NCBI GenBank assembly: GCA_009840385.1
Contig: VXNX01000001.1
Span: 1 to 64,000, forward strand
Source: Candidatus Dadabacteria bacterium
GTDB lineage: Bacteria > Desulfobacterota_D > UBA1144 > Nemesobacterales > Nemesobacteraceae
Direction of reading: 5' to 3'
Length of the DNA: 64,000 bases
A model generated the notes under the pieces. It was not told the origin of the DNA, did no database searches, and saw only the letters and a program-made list of their open reading frames with translations. The translations under genes were made by a program, and so were the position numbers. Each line of letters opens with the position of its first letter. The first letter of the stretch is position 1. This document shows, one piece after another, positions 55,752-64,000 of the stretch.

Positions 55752-56639
55752 TTATTCCTCTTTCAGAAGAGAATCCACGTTTATCAAGGGCACCGTTTCG
55801 CTGCCCGTGAACTTGGGGAGAGTGCCGTCCCACTTCTCCGCGACTCGCAGTTGAATGATCTGCGGATTGTTCTTAAGTGCTTTCGCTTCCCTCTCAATCG
55901 CATCGGCTCTCGCCTTAGACGCCACTTCTATCTCGAAAGCATGGGCGCTTGCGGCGAGTTTCTTCTCCTCCGCGGCGGCTTCAGCCTGAGTCACCCTCCT
56001 TATTTTTTCGTTTTTGGCCTGAAGCGCCTCCTGCTCAGCCTTTACCTTGAGTTCAATCGCCCTGTTGAACTCATCCGAGAAATCAAAGTCCGTTATGGCG
56101 ATGTTGGCTATTTTAAGAGCGCTTGTGGAAATCTCCTTCTCGGCAAGAGTAATTGATATGAAATTATTTATGGCCTCTTGTATCTCGACCTTCACTTCGG
56201 CCCTCTTGGTAACCAGCTGCTCGGCCGTGTACTTGGCCGTAATGGCCTTTACCGATTCCTGTATCGCAGGCTCTATAAGCGTCAGCGACACGGTGTTTCT
56301 CTTTCCTATCTTCTGAAATATAACGGGAGCTAGGTCTCCCGTAATGGAATACTGGAGAGTAACTTGAGTCTGTACCGTCTGGAGGTCCTTGGAGGCGGAA
56401 ACGGCCTTGGCACTCGCCGCGGTAAGACGGATATCGATCTGTTCAACCTTATCCATGAAAGGTTTTTTCATGTGGAATCCCTCGGGAAGCGCCCTAGGCT
56501 GCACGGCGCCAAGGGTTCGCACGACCCCAACATGCCCGCTTTCCACTATTACGAAAACCCCTGTCACCAGAAAAAACAGCAGGATAAAAATTATCGGATA
56601 AAAAATATTAAGTTTGGGCAACTGCCTCCTCACTTTCAT
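55752..56639 (-). CDS. Prohibitin-type SPFH-domain membrane protein
   Basis: A 295-residue protein with one N-terminal membrane helix (IFYPIIFILLFFLVTGVFVIV). The SPFH/Band 7 domain follows: GHVGVVRTLGAVQPRALPEG, FHMKKPFMDKVEQIDIRL, and QTVQTQVTLQYSI. A long charged coiled-coil (AIELKVKAEQEALQAKNEKI) follows, then WDGTLPKFTG near the end, which is typical of prohibitins. Such proteins form large rings that organise membranes and modulate FtsH protease. It lies downstream of nothing on its strand and divergent from the restriction-modification genes. Confidence 0.9.
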   Translation of the reverse strand: MKVRRQLPKLNIFYPIIFILLFFLVTGVFVIVESGHVGVVRTLGAVQPRALPEGFHMKKPFMDKVEQIDIRLTAASAKAVSASKDLQTVQTQVTLQYSITGDLAPVIFQKIGKRNTVSLTLIEPAIQESVKAITAKYTAEQLVTKRAEVKVEIQEAINNFISITLAEKEISTSALKIANIAITDFDFSDEFNRAIELKVKAEQEALQAKNEKIRRVTQAEAAAEEKKLAASAHAFEIEVASKARADAIEREAKALKNNPQIIQLRVAEKWDGTLPKFTGSETVPLINVDSLLKEE

Positions 56640-56652
56640 CTAATACCTCCGT

Positions 56653-56681
56653 TAGATACTTATGTGTCCATACATTATAAT
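56653..56681 (+). promoter_or_regulatory. Promoter of the restriction-modification genes
   Basis: A perfect TATAAT at 56676-56681 with TTAGAT at 56653-56658 (17-base spacer). The first in-frame start, GTG 56688, lies six bases after the -10, which implies a leaderless or nearly leaderless transcript. Confidence 0.55.
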
Positions 56682-56687
56682 ACTTGT

Positions 56688-57361
56688 GTGAAAAAACCGA
56701 AACTTACAAGAAAAAGACTTACAAGAAAAAGACTTCTGCAAGGAGCAAAAGCCTTCTCCCCAATTTACTCAAAGACAACTTTTCCTGAAATTTATGGAAT
56801 AACCGACGGTAAAGCAGTTGGTACCTTCATTGAGCATAAGTTTAGGGAATATCTTGCCGAAACTTACGAATTCAAATCTGGAAGTTCCGCAAAAGGGATT
56901 GATTTTCCAAGCTTGGAAATTGACATAAAGGTCACAAGCATAAAACAGCCTCAATCATCTTGTCCCTACAAATCAGCAAACAAAAAATTTATGGGTTAGG
57001 ATACTCACTTCTGGTTTTCGTTTATGAAAAGACTGACGATCATAATAACAAAACCGGTCGCCTGAACTTTCTACACACTATTTTTGTAGAGAAAGAGATT
57101 ACGGGTGATTATCAAACCACCAGTGGATTACGCCATATACTAGAAAACAATGGTAACAACGACGATCTTATCGCATTTATGTATGAGAGAAACCTGCCCG
57201 TTGATGATATTCAAGCCAACAGAATCGCGGAGGAACTTCTTAAAAAGAAACCCGAACAAGGTTATCTGACCATTTCAAACGCCCTGCAGTGGAGATTGCA
57301 GTACGGTCGCATAATTGACGTAGCTGGGGATGTCAAAGGGGTACGCAACTTGCTGAAATAA
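56688..57361 (+). pseudogene. Type II restriction endonuclease, frameshifted
   Basis: Two overlapping frames join into one protein of about 224 residues. The first part starts at GTG 56688 and contains a PD-(D/E)XK-like core (GIDFPSLEIDIKVTS, about residues 69-83). It runs off-frame at an A6 tract (56982-56987) and stops at 56999. The second frame continues as KIYGLGYSLLVFVYEKTDD and on to the stop at 57361. One additional A would restore the frame. The protein is therefore broken, unless this is a sequencing error or programmed slippage. A 15-base tandem duplication (ACTTACAAGAAAAAG twice) lies near the start. The region is AT-richer than its neighbours and sits beside a methyltransferase gene, so a mobile restriction-modification unit is the natural reading. 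The recognition sequence is unknown. Confidence 0.75.
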
Positions 57362-57368
57362 CAAGGAA

Positions 57369-58855
57369 ATGACAAAAAACGAAAAAAAAGCAGAATACGG
57401 CGATTTTCAAACGCCTCAAGAACTGGCCCAGCAAGTCTGCAGATTGTTAAAAAAGAACAATCTTGCACCAAGAAGCATCGTGAACCAACTTGCGGCGTAG
57501 GCACTTTTTTCATGGAAGCACTGAACGCGTTTGATGAAGCAAAAATGGGATATGCCTGTGATATTGACGGTAGTTACATTGAGGTGTTAAAGAACTGGCT
57601 CTCAGATTACGACGGGGGCATTCTTGCCAGAGTTGAAACAGCCGATTTTTTCTCTAAAGACTGGGAATCCGCCTTGGATAATCTGCCGGAACCTATTCTA
57701 GTAATAGGAAATCCTCCATGGGTCACGAACTCACAACTTGGTCAGTTAAAAAGCGATAACCTGCCTGCAAAACAAAACCATAAAAAAATGAAGGGACTAG
57801 ATGCTTTGACAGGAAAAAGCAATTTTGACATATCGGAGTGGATGATAAACCGGATGATTGAATGGCTCCAAGAAAAGCAGGGAACCGTAGCAATGTTATG
57901 TAAAACTTCGGTTGCAAGAAAAGTTCTGCTGAACTCATGGAAGCGCGACAAGAAGATGGAAGTCGCCACCATGCACCTAATTGATTCAAAATCTTATTTT
58001 CAGATTTCTGCCGAGGCCTGCCTGCTGACCATAACATCCTCTTATGAAAAACATAAAGAATGCAAAGTGTACAATAGTATCCAAGCGGACAATCCAGCTC
58101 AGACAATAGGATTACGGGATTGTTTTCTCGTTGCCGATATTCACGGCTATGAAAAAACAAAGCACCTAATCGAAAACGGTCAACATTACAAATGGAGAAC
58201 AGGGATTAAACATGATTGCTCAAAAGTTATGGAATTGGAAAAAATAGGAAAAGACAGATACATAAACGGATTTGGTGAGACAAGCGAACTCGAAGACTTG
58301 TGTCTTTACCCCTTACTAAAAGGTTCCGGTCTTGCTAATGGAAAAACTCCCGAAAAATTCATGCTGGTTCCCCAGACAAAAATCGGTCAAGAAACAAGAT
58401 ATTTGGCGGAGACTGCACCTAAAACATTAGAATATCTGATAAAATATGGCGACCTGCTAGACCGTAGAGTAAGTTCAATATATAAAGGCAAACCAAGATT
58501 CTCCGTCTTCGGAGTCGGAGATTATACATTCAGCAGTTGGAAAGTGGCTATTCCTGCCCTTTACAAACAACTTGAGTTCTTTGTTGTAGGCCCTCACGAG
58601 GGTAAGGCGGTCGTGTTTGACGACACCGTGAATTTTATCGCCATGGATAATGCTGAAGAGTCCTACCGGTTAGCGGAACAACTGAACTCAAACACAGCAA
58701 ATATCTTTTACAGATCTTTTATCTTCTGGGACAGTAAAAGGCCAATCACTGTTCAGTTACTTAGATCCTTGGATATTGACAGGCTATTGGCGGAATCAGG
58801 AAGCGAATTTAAATACAGTATCAGTAAAACCTCTAGACAATTGCAATTAATATAG
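57369..58855 (+). pseudogene. N6-adenine DNA methyltransferase, frameshifted
   Basis: ATG 57369 starts the class-typical N-terminus (KAEYGDFQTPQELAQQV). The frame breaks near 57482, where a missing G turns the SAM motif (SIVEPTCGVGTFF after repair) into SIVNQLAA and a stop. The remainder is open from there to 58855 and contains the catalytic NPPW motif in ILVIGNPPWVTNSQLG, then a target-recognition region. After repair it is about 495 residues, a gamma-type m6A methyltransferase with the TaqI-like arrangement. It follows the nuclease gene by 7 bases. Both genes need one extra base to be intact, which suggests decay of the pair, or two base-calling errors. Confidence 0.82.
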
Positions 58856-58871
58856 AGTTTGGATAGCGGAT

Positions 58872-60578
58872 TCACCCACTGGTCCCCCTCGCGTCCTTTA
58901 TGAAAAGACGAGTTTCCCTTTCCCCGTTTCGCACGTTGAAGCGCAGAGCGAAAACCAGGTCTATTTCTTCGGGAAGGCGCTTTCGGGAAGCGTAAAACCA
59001 GATGCAGTTCAGCACAGAACCGTTTTTCCTCACCCTAAACCGGACATGCTGATTCCTAAGCAGGTTCTGGTCCATTACCCTAACGGCCCTCGAGAGAAAG
59101 AGAGGTTCGGGATTTCCCTCTCCGAAAGGCGAGAGAGTTTCAATCTCGGAGACAAGAGTATCGCTTATGGAAGCGAGAGTTATCTCGGAGTCTATATTAA
59201 GCCTGCTTTCGGGCTTCTGACCGCTTTTTTCAAGTTCTTCTGAGAACCTCTCCCTGAAAAGATCGATTTTTTCCTCCAAGACGGTTACCCCGGCCGCGTA
59301 GGCATGCCCACCGAATTCCATGAGAAGATCTTCGCACTTTGAAAGCACGGAGAAAATGTTGATTCCTCCGAAGGATCTTCCGCTTCCCCTCCCTACGCCG
59401 TTTTCATCAACCGAGATGAGAAAAGCGGGTTTCCCGTAAGACCCGGCTATGGAGGAAGCCACGATACCTACGACGCCTCTGTGCCATTTGCGGGAGGAGA
59501 GAACAAGCGAATTATACTTTGTGTCCCCGTGGACAGACTCAACCATCCGGGTCGCGTCACGCAGTATCCCCTCTTCGATCTCGCGACGCTTGGAGTTGCG
59601 CTCGTCAAGGAACTTCGCGAGGGAAAAAGCCTCCTCCCGGCTGTCGGAGAGGAGAAGCTCGACCGCCTTGTCCGCAGAATCAAGCCTGCCGGCCGCGTTT
59701 ATCCTGGGACCAAGGCGAAAACCAAGATCGAATATCTCGATCCCGTCGCCTATGCCGCTTACATCCTTAAGGGCCCGCAGACCCGGCCTTTTGGGACTTC
59801 GCATTCTCTTAAGACCTTCCTTTAGCATGATCCTGTTTACGTTTTCCACAGGCACGCGATCAGAAACCGTTCCGAGCGAAACGAGGTCAAGAAAATCTCC
59901 CATGTTGGGTTCCGCCGCGGTCTCAAAAAATCCCTCTTCCCTGAGCGTTCTCCTGAGCGCAAGGGCGAGGTTAAACGCAACGCCGACGCCCGCGACTTCC
60001 TTTCCCGGGTACCCGCAGTCAGTCTGACGTGGATTAAGAACGGCAACAGCCTCGGGCAGCTGGCCCAAGAAACTGTGATGATCCGTAACTATGAAGTCCA
60101 TCCCGAGAGCTCTGGCCTGCGCCACCTCGTCCACGGCAGTAATTCCGCAGTCAACCGAGATTACAAGGGTCACCTGTTTCTGTTTAAGAGCGCGAAGCGC
60201 CTGGGAGTTTACGCCGTAGCCCTCTTTAAACCTGTCGGGAATGTAGTATATGACGTCGCAGCCAAGAGCCCTTAGAAACCCCGTCAGAAGAGAAGTCGCC
60301 GTAACGCCGTCAACATCGTAGTCACCGTAGACGGCGATTTTTTCTTTTTTGTGAACGCACCTGCGAAGGCGCTCGACCGCCTCTTCCATCCCTTTCATCA
60401 GAAAAGGAGAAGGCAGATCAGAAAGTGATGCACAGAGAAAAGCCTCGGCATCCTGAGTTGAATTTATCCCCCTGTTTACCAGAAGTTCCGCCGTTATCGG
60501 CAGAATGCCGAGCTTTGCCGAAATTTTCTCAACCGGCCCCTTGGCGGGTTTTGCGACTACCCATTTCTTTTCCTTCAT
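58872..60578 (-). CDS. recJ: Single-stranded-DNA exonuclease RecJ
   Basis: A 568-residue DHH-family 5'-3' exonuclease used in recombination and repair. The phosphoesterase motifs are AVYGDYDVDGVTATSLLTG, VISVDCGITAVDE, FIVTDHHSF and VLNPRQTDCGYP. The DHHA1 region shows SSRKWHRGVVGIVASSI, GRGSGRSFGGINIF and FGGHAYAAGVT. The C-terminal OB-like part follows. Length is normal. It is the downstream neighbour of aroQ on the minus strand, 21 bases apart. Confidence 0.95.
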   Translation of the reverse strand: MKEKKWVVAKPAKGPVEKISAKLGILPITAELLVNRGINSTQDAEAFLCASLSDLPSPFLMKGMEEAVERLRRCVHKKEKIAVYGDYDVDGVTATSLLTGFLRALGCDVIYYIPDRFKEGYGVNSQALRALKQKQVTLVISVDCGITAVDEVAQARALGMDFIVTDHHSFLGQLPEAVAVLNPRQTDCGYPGKEVAGVGVAFNLALALRRTLREEGFFETAAEPNMGDFLDLVSLGTVSDRVPVENVNRIMLKEGLKRMRSPKRPGLRALKDVSGIGDGIEIFDLGFRLGPRINAAGRLDSADKAVELLLSDSREEAFSLAKFLDERNSKRREIEEGILRDATRMVESVHGDTKYNSLVLSSRKWHRGVVGIVASSIAGSYGKPAFLISVDENGVGRGSGRSFGGINIFSVLSKCEDLLMEFGGHAYAAGVTVLEEKIDLFRERFSEELEKSGQKPESRLNIDSEITLASISDTLVSEIETLSPFGEGNPEPLFLSRAVRVMDQNLLRNQHVRFRVRKNGSVLNCIWFYASRKRLPEEIDLVFALRFNVRNGERETRLFIKDARGTSG

Positions 60579-60599
60579 AAAAATTCCGCGGGGAGAGAT

Positions 60600-61055
60600 T
60601 CAGGAAGAGGCGCCTTCTTTCCTCAGGTGCTCAACCAGACCCACAAGTCCGAGGTAATAACTGCGTGCCCCGAAGCCCGACACCACGCCGAGCGATACTC
60701 CTGAGACAAACGATTTCTGCCTGAAGTCCTCCCTTTTGTATATATTGGAAATATGAACTTCCACAACAGGCATTCCGGTTGAGAGTATGGCATCCCTTAT
60801 TGCAACGCTGGTATGAGTATAGGCGCCGGGGTTTATCACTATTCCGTCAAACTTTCCATAGGCATCCTGTATAGCGGTGACTATCTCCCCTTCGGAATTT
60901 GACTGAAAGAAGGAAAGCTGGACATCCTCGCCCAGAGACTCGGTGTGGGAAGAAAGAAAAGACTCGATGTCTGAAAGGGTTAGGCTTCCGTAAATCTCAG
61001 GTTCCCTTTTGCCCAGCATGTTGAGATTCGGACCGTTTATGACGATTATTTCCAT
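60600..61055 (-). CDS. aroQ: Type II 3-dehydroquinate dehydratase
   Basis: A 151-residue dodecameric-type dehydroquinase of the shikimate pathway. The start is [21 protein letters not shown] with the catalytic Tyr; [37 protein letters not shown] and [19 protein letters not shown] follow, with the catalytic His. It lies upstream of recJ. aroE is 10 kb away on the same strand. Confidence 0.96.
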   Translation of the reverse strand: MEIIVINGPNLNMLGKREPEIYGSLTLSDIESFLSSHTESLGEDVQLSFFQSNSEGEIVTAIQDAYGKFDGIVINPGAYTHTSVAIRDAILSTGMPVVEVHISNIYKREDFRQKSFVSGVSLGVVSGFGARSYYLGLVGLVEHLRKEGASS

Positions 61056-61114
61056 GGGACAAAATACCGCAAGTAATGATAATTAAAAGGTCGGGAAAAA
61101 ACCAGACGAAGGCA

Positions 61115-61726
61115 CTATTTTCCAAGAAGAGTCATTATCTCTTCGCGCTTGCCGCGGTAAACCGGGTTGTCGGGTTCAAGTTCGCAGAGAACCTCGACTA
61201 CCTCCAAGGCATCCTCATAAAGCCCTTGGGAGAAGTAAAGATTAAGCATCGTGTCCGTTTCGAAAACCCCGACCTGTGGCTTGCTTTCCTTTCCCGGTTC
61301 GGGGGAAGGTTCTTCGGATTCCGGGAGGTCCTCCTCCAGTCGTTCCAAATATGAACCAGGTGATAGAGCCACCCTGAAGGCTTCGCCTGTTTTCCCCGCA
61401 CTTTCGTATATATGTATCAATAGTTCTGAAGCCTGAGTGTTTCGATGATCAAGAGAAATGGCCTTTTTGAGTTCCTCCTCCGCGGCGGCGGCATCCCAGC
61501 ACATAAGATAAGCTTTGGCGAGAATAACCCTCGCACGGCTGCTGTCTCCGTTCTTTCCGGTAAAATCAGAAACCAACAGTCTCGCCTTAGTTACTTCACC
61601 AAGCGCGAGAGAGACTTCCGCCATTGCAAGAAGCGAATCAGATTCGGGAAAAATCTTCGAGGTGTACTCGTACTTCTCCCTGAGCGTTTCAAGAGCATCC
61701 CGACTTAGGGTTTTAAGTTCATCCAT
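61115..61726 (-). CDS. Tetratricopeptide-repeat protein
   Basis: A roughly 203-residue protein made of helical TPR-like repeats: LLAMAEVSLALGEVTKARLL, ARVILAKAYLMCWDAAAAEE, ASELLIHIYESAGKTGEAFR and NLYFSQGLYEDALEVVEVL near the end. A Pro/Glu-rich linker (ESEEPSPEPGKES) separates the first four helices pairs from the last repeat. It probably mediates protein interaction. ATG 61726 with AAAGG upstream is preferred; a GTG at 61792 would add 22 basic residues. No signal peptide. Confidence 0.8.
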   Translation of the reverse strand: MDELKTLSRDALETLREKYEYTSKIFPESDSLLAMAEVSLALGEVTKARLLVSDFTGKNGDSSRARVILAKAYLMCWDAAAAEEELKKAISLDHRNTQASELLIHIYESAGKTGEAFRVALSPGSYLERLEEDLPESEEPSPEPGKESKPQVGVFETDTMLNLYFSQGLYEDALEVVEVLCELEPDNPVYRGKREEIMTLLGK

Positions 61727-61895
61727 AAGCCTTTGTCGCTTTTTCCAGCTGCTTAACCTTCCACACCTTTTCCCAATCCGCGCTGAGTACACTATTTACA
61801 TGGAAATCGAATCGGCATTTCTGACCCGTTTCACCAAAGATACCGCAATGCTGGGAAGCGGACAACCCCAACCGGGACGATGTTCCGGCCCCATT

Positions 61896-63449
61896 TTACC
61901 TTTTTCTCATAAAAGAGAGCATCTCAACTTCCTTTATCCCAACTAACCTGGCGAGCAGGAAGTAAAGGGCAACGCCAATACCCACCGAGGTAGCCATGAC
62001 TACTGTCTTGTCAAGAGAAAAACCGGTCTCGCTCCACGAGGAAAATCCGGCAATACCCCACACGGCAAAACCCATGACAACCGCAATCGCAAGAACCCTG
62101 AGCGAAAAGAAGATAATTTCCCGGGAAAGAAAACGTCCCAGCCTTCCGTTCAGCAGAACCACCAGCAGAACGAAGTTCGCCACCGAAGAAATGGAACTTG
62201 CAAGCGCCAGACCGAAGTGGTCAAGCGAAAAGACAAATCCCAGGACGAACCCGCAGACGGCGTTTAGCAGAAAGCAGAAAAACGCCACCTTTACCGGCGT
62301 CTTCGTATCCTGGAGAGCAAAAAAGGCGGGCACGGTGATGCGAATTCCTCCCACGGCAAAAAGTCCGAGTCCGTAGCCCAAAATGGCCTGGGAAGTGTTT
62401 ATAACCGCCACGTAATCAAATTCGCCATGCTGGTAAAGGAAGTTGCAGAGCGGAACCCGCAAAGCAACTATCCCGACCATGGCGGGCACCATTATAAACA
62501 GCATGCGCCTTAGCGAACGCAGATATTCGGCGCCGAATCCATCGTAATCCTCTCTTGCAGCGTGGGATGAAAGAGCCGGAAGCATAACGGTCGCCAGGGA
62601 AACGGCCACCACTCCCAGGGGAAACTCTATTATTCTCTCCGCGAAGTAAAGATAGGAAACCGTTCCCTCGGACATGAAAGACGCGTACTGGGTGTTCACG
62701 AGTATATTGAGGTTATAGACCGCTATTCCGAAAAGCTGGGGGAACATGAGCAACGCGAGTCTTTTGACTGCCGGGTGGTTGAGGGTTCCGGTGAACCCGA
62801 ACATGAACTTCTTTTCGCGGAGATAAAACAGGTGGAGCACCAGTTGCAACACCCCTCCGCCAAGAACCCCGAAACAGAGAGAAACGATAGGTACCTCAAG
62901 CTCCTGGTAAAGAAACAGGGCGCTTGCTATTATGCACAGGTTAAAAAGAACCGGAGAAAAAGCCGGAGCGAAGAAATGCCTTACGGAATTAAGAACCCCC
63001 ATCGCAAGGGCGGTAAGAGATATGAAAAGCACGTAGGGAAAAACAAGTCTGTTGAGGTAGACCGCAAGATCGAAAGTCTTCTGATCGAACCCGTAGGCGA
63101 AAAGCTTCACGAGCCAGGGGGAAAAAATCACTCCCAGCGCTACCACCAAAACGAGAACAATTAAAAGCACGGTAAACGCGGAGCGCAGGGCGTTTTTCGC
63201 CTCCCGCCTGTCGCCCGATTCAAGATACTCGGAGAATATGGGTACGAAGACCGCCGCCAGAGATCCCTCGGCGAAAAGGCGGCGCAGCAGGTTGGGGATA
63301 CGGAACGCGACGTAGAAGGCATCGGTTTGATAGCCCGCTCCGAAAAGCGCCGCCACCACAACATCCCTCAGGTATCCGATGATCCTGCTTAGAAGTGTGA
63401 GCAAGCTTACCAGCCCCCACTTGTGGCTATGATCTTCTCTTGTTTCCAT
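61896..63449 (-). CDS. murJ: Lipid II flippase MurJ
   Basis: A 517-residue MviN/MurJ-family membrane protein with about 14 helices. It moves the peptidoglycan precursor across the inner membrane. Early conserved parts are LVSLLTLLSRIIGYLRDVVV, FYVAFRIPNLLRRLFAEGSL, and AVFVPIFSEYLE, and later YFAERIIEFPLGVVAVSLAT and LPALSSHAA. ATG 63449, after CAGGA, is preferred to the longer in-frame start at 63503. The gene start overlaps the end of the DUF4911 gene by 23 bases. Confidence 0.94.
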   Translation of the reverse strand: METREDHSHKWGLVSLLTLLSRIIGYLRDVVVAALFGAGYQTDAFYVAFRIPNLLRRLFAEGSLAAVFVPIFSEYLESGDRREAKNALRSAFTVLLIVLVLVVALGVIFSPWLVKLFAYGFDQKTFDLAVYLNRLVFPYVLFISLTALAMGVLNSVRHFFAPAFSPVLFNLCIIASALFLYQELEVPIVSLCFGVLGGGVLQLVLHLFYLREKKFMFGFTGTLNHPAVKRLALLMFPQLFGIAVYNLNILVNTQYASFMSEGTVSYLYFAERIIEFPLGVVAVSLATVMLPALSSHAAREDYDGFGAEYLRSLRRMLFIMVPAMVGIVALRVPLCNFLYQHGEFDYVAVINTSQAILGYGLGLFAVGGIRITVPAFFALQDTKTPVKVAFFCFLLNAVCGFVLGFVFSLDHFGLALASSISSVANFVLLVVLLNGRLGRFLSREIIFFSLRVLAIAVVMGFAVWGIAGFSSWSETGFSLDKTVVMATSVGIGVALYFLLARLVGIKEVEMLSFMRKR

Positions 63450-63696
63450 GAAAATCCTGCTCCCCCGGCAGATCACCGCCTTCTGGAGAGCCGACAAATT
63501 CAAACTCTATCTCCCCCCTAAGCGCCTCGAGCACCTCGCGCGTTTCCGAAGCGAGTTCAGGGGTGGTGATCACCTTAACTATCATTTCCTGCGGCACCTC
63601 GGTCCTCACCCACATCAGGTGCCCGTAGGTGCCGAGTATCGCCTGCAAAAGAACGTTGGAGCTCTTATCCGCAAGTTTTATGAAAAAAACAGACAT
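63427..63696 (-). CDS. DUF4911-like small protein upstream of murJ
   Basis: An 89-residue protein (FFIKLADKSSNVLLQAILGT, EVPQEMIVKVITTPELASE, TREVLEALRGEIEFEFVG). It resembles DUF4911, a small alpha/beta family of unknown function that is commonly linked to murJ or translation genes. The assignment is from memory of the family pattern. AGGG four bases before ATG 63696 supports the start. The gene overlaps murJ by 23 bases, implying translational coupling. Confidence 0.7.
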   Translation of the reverse strand: MSVFFIKLADKSSNVLLQAILGTYGHLMWVRTEVPQEMIVKVITTPELASETREVLEALRGEIEFEFVGSPEGGDLPGEQDFHGNKRRS

Positions 63697-64000
63697 TTTT
63701 CCCTAAGCGAACTCAGATGGATTTTACCCGCAAAACCGCCGTGCCTTCGGATGAGAGTATATACAAAATAAGCGAACAAGTAGAATCCCGTACCCAACGG
63801 ATAGTATTTTTTTCTTAAATCCCGTCCCGTCGTCCCACATTGTTAAAGTAACATCTAGTTTTATGTTTCCTCTGTCTGAACCCTGAAAAGATTAACTATT
63901 TCAAAATGTTACTTGACTTTTTGCATGTTTTTTTATAATTTATGAATTGGCATGAGAAGAATATATTATGGCATATAATGGCAGAAGATAGCATAAAATG
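63697..64000. other. AT-rich intergenic end of window
   Basis: About 300 bases without a recognisable gene. The last 100 bases are very AT-rich and contain repeated ATGGCATATAATGGCAGAAG-like wording (roughly 63957-64000), which may be promoter DNA for a gene beyond the window. No RNA gene was recognised. Confidence 0.4.

Noticed and set aside
56976-56992. Programmed -1 frameshift at the A6 tract of the nuclease gene
   Set aside because: The frame-zero context is C AAA AAA T, not a proper X XXY YYZ slippery heptamer. A homopolymer indel is simpler, and the neighbouring gene also carries an indel in a non-slippery context.

Overview
This is one end of an assembled contig, about 50% GC, from a Gram-negative (two-membrane) bacterium. 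It encodes an outer-membrane porin, lipoproteins, periplasmic binding proteins, DegQ, MurJ and a spondin-domain exported protein. Housekeeping genes dominate and no rRNA, tRNA or CRISPR was seen. ATA is a common Ile codon and non-ATG starts are frequent. Gene content (osmolyte and amino-acid uptake, CofG/CofH, a Thi4 homologue, membrane pyrophosphatase) fits a marine or host-associated lineage. A Dadabacteria- or Desulfobacterota-like member is my guess, not something the sequence proves. The first 51 bases are pure C and look like an assembly artefact that cuts the spondin gene.

Layout. 52-741: truncated spondin-domain protein (-). 0.9-7.4 kb (+): cofG-cofH, a large FAD/Fe-S D-2-hydroxyacid dehydrogenase, holB. 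7.6-12.2 kb (+): a porin and two tandem BCCT osmolyte transporters. 12.3-13.8 kb: metG. 14.0-19.3 kb (+): an Aap-type amino-acid ABC operon, J-Q-M-P plus a second J; the J copies share a 353-bp identical tract. 19.6-22.5 kb (+): ilvD, coaBC. 22.6-24.4 kb (-): LsrF-like aldolase and zinc dehydrogenase. 24.7-25.8 kb (+): BMP-family lipoprotein. 25.8-30.0 kb (-): bioB-bioA-bioF and a deoxyribosyltransferase-like gene. 30.1-33.6 kb (+): an unrecognised exported protein and an aldehyde dehydrogenase. 33.7-40.3 kb (+): prs-rplY-pth-hppA, rpsF-rpsR-rplI and a Thi4 homologue. 40.3-45.8 kb (-): degQ-ridA-unknown, an FAD monooxygenase and a MatB-like synthetase. 45.8-49.1 kb (+): def, an unknown large protein, and a LivJ-like lipoprotein. 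49.2-51.3 kb (-): a small protein, aroE and ribF. 51.3-52.2 kb: gene-poor, with a transposase relic. 52.2-56.6 kb (-): trkA-trkH, lgt, prohibitin-like. 56.7-58.9 kb (+): an AT-richer restriction-modification island with one frameshift in each gene. 58.9-63.7 kb (-): recJ, aroQ, a TPR protein, and DUF4911-murJ.

How it works together. The porin, BCCT pair and aldehyde dehydrogenase suggest import and processing of quaternary amines such as betaine. The Aap operon, the BMP and LivJ-like lipoproteins and ilvD point to scavenging and synthesis of amino acids and nucleosides. Cofactor capacity is prominent: deazaflavin, biotin, CoA, FMN/FAD and thiazole.

Most unusual observations. The reading frames of aapM and bioB contain no ATG, GTG or TTG before their conserved N-termini. 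Each instead has a well-spaced Shine-Dalgarno sequence followed by ATA. Other points of interest are the aapJ gene conversion, the doubly frameshifted restriction-modification pair, a bacterial Thi4 that keeps the eukaryote-type cysteine, and two uncharacterised large proteins.
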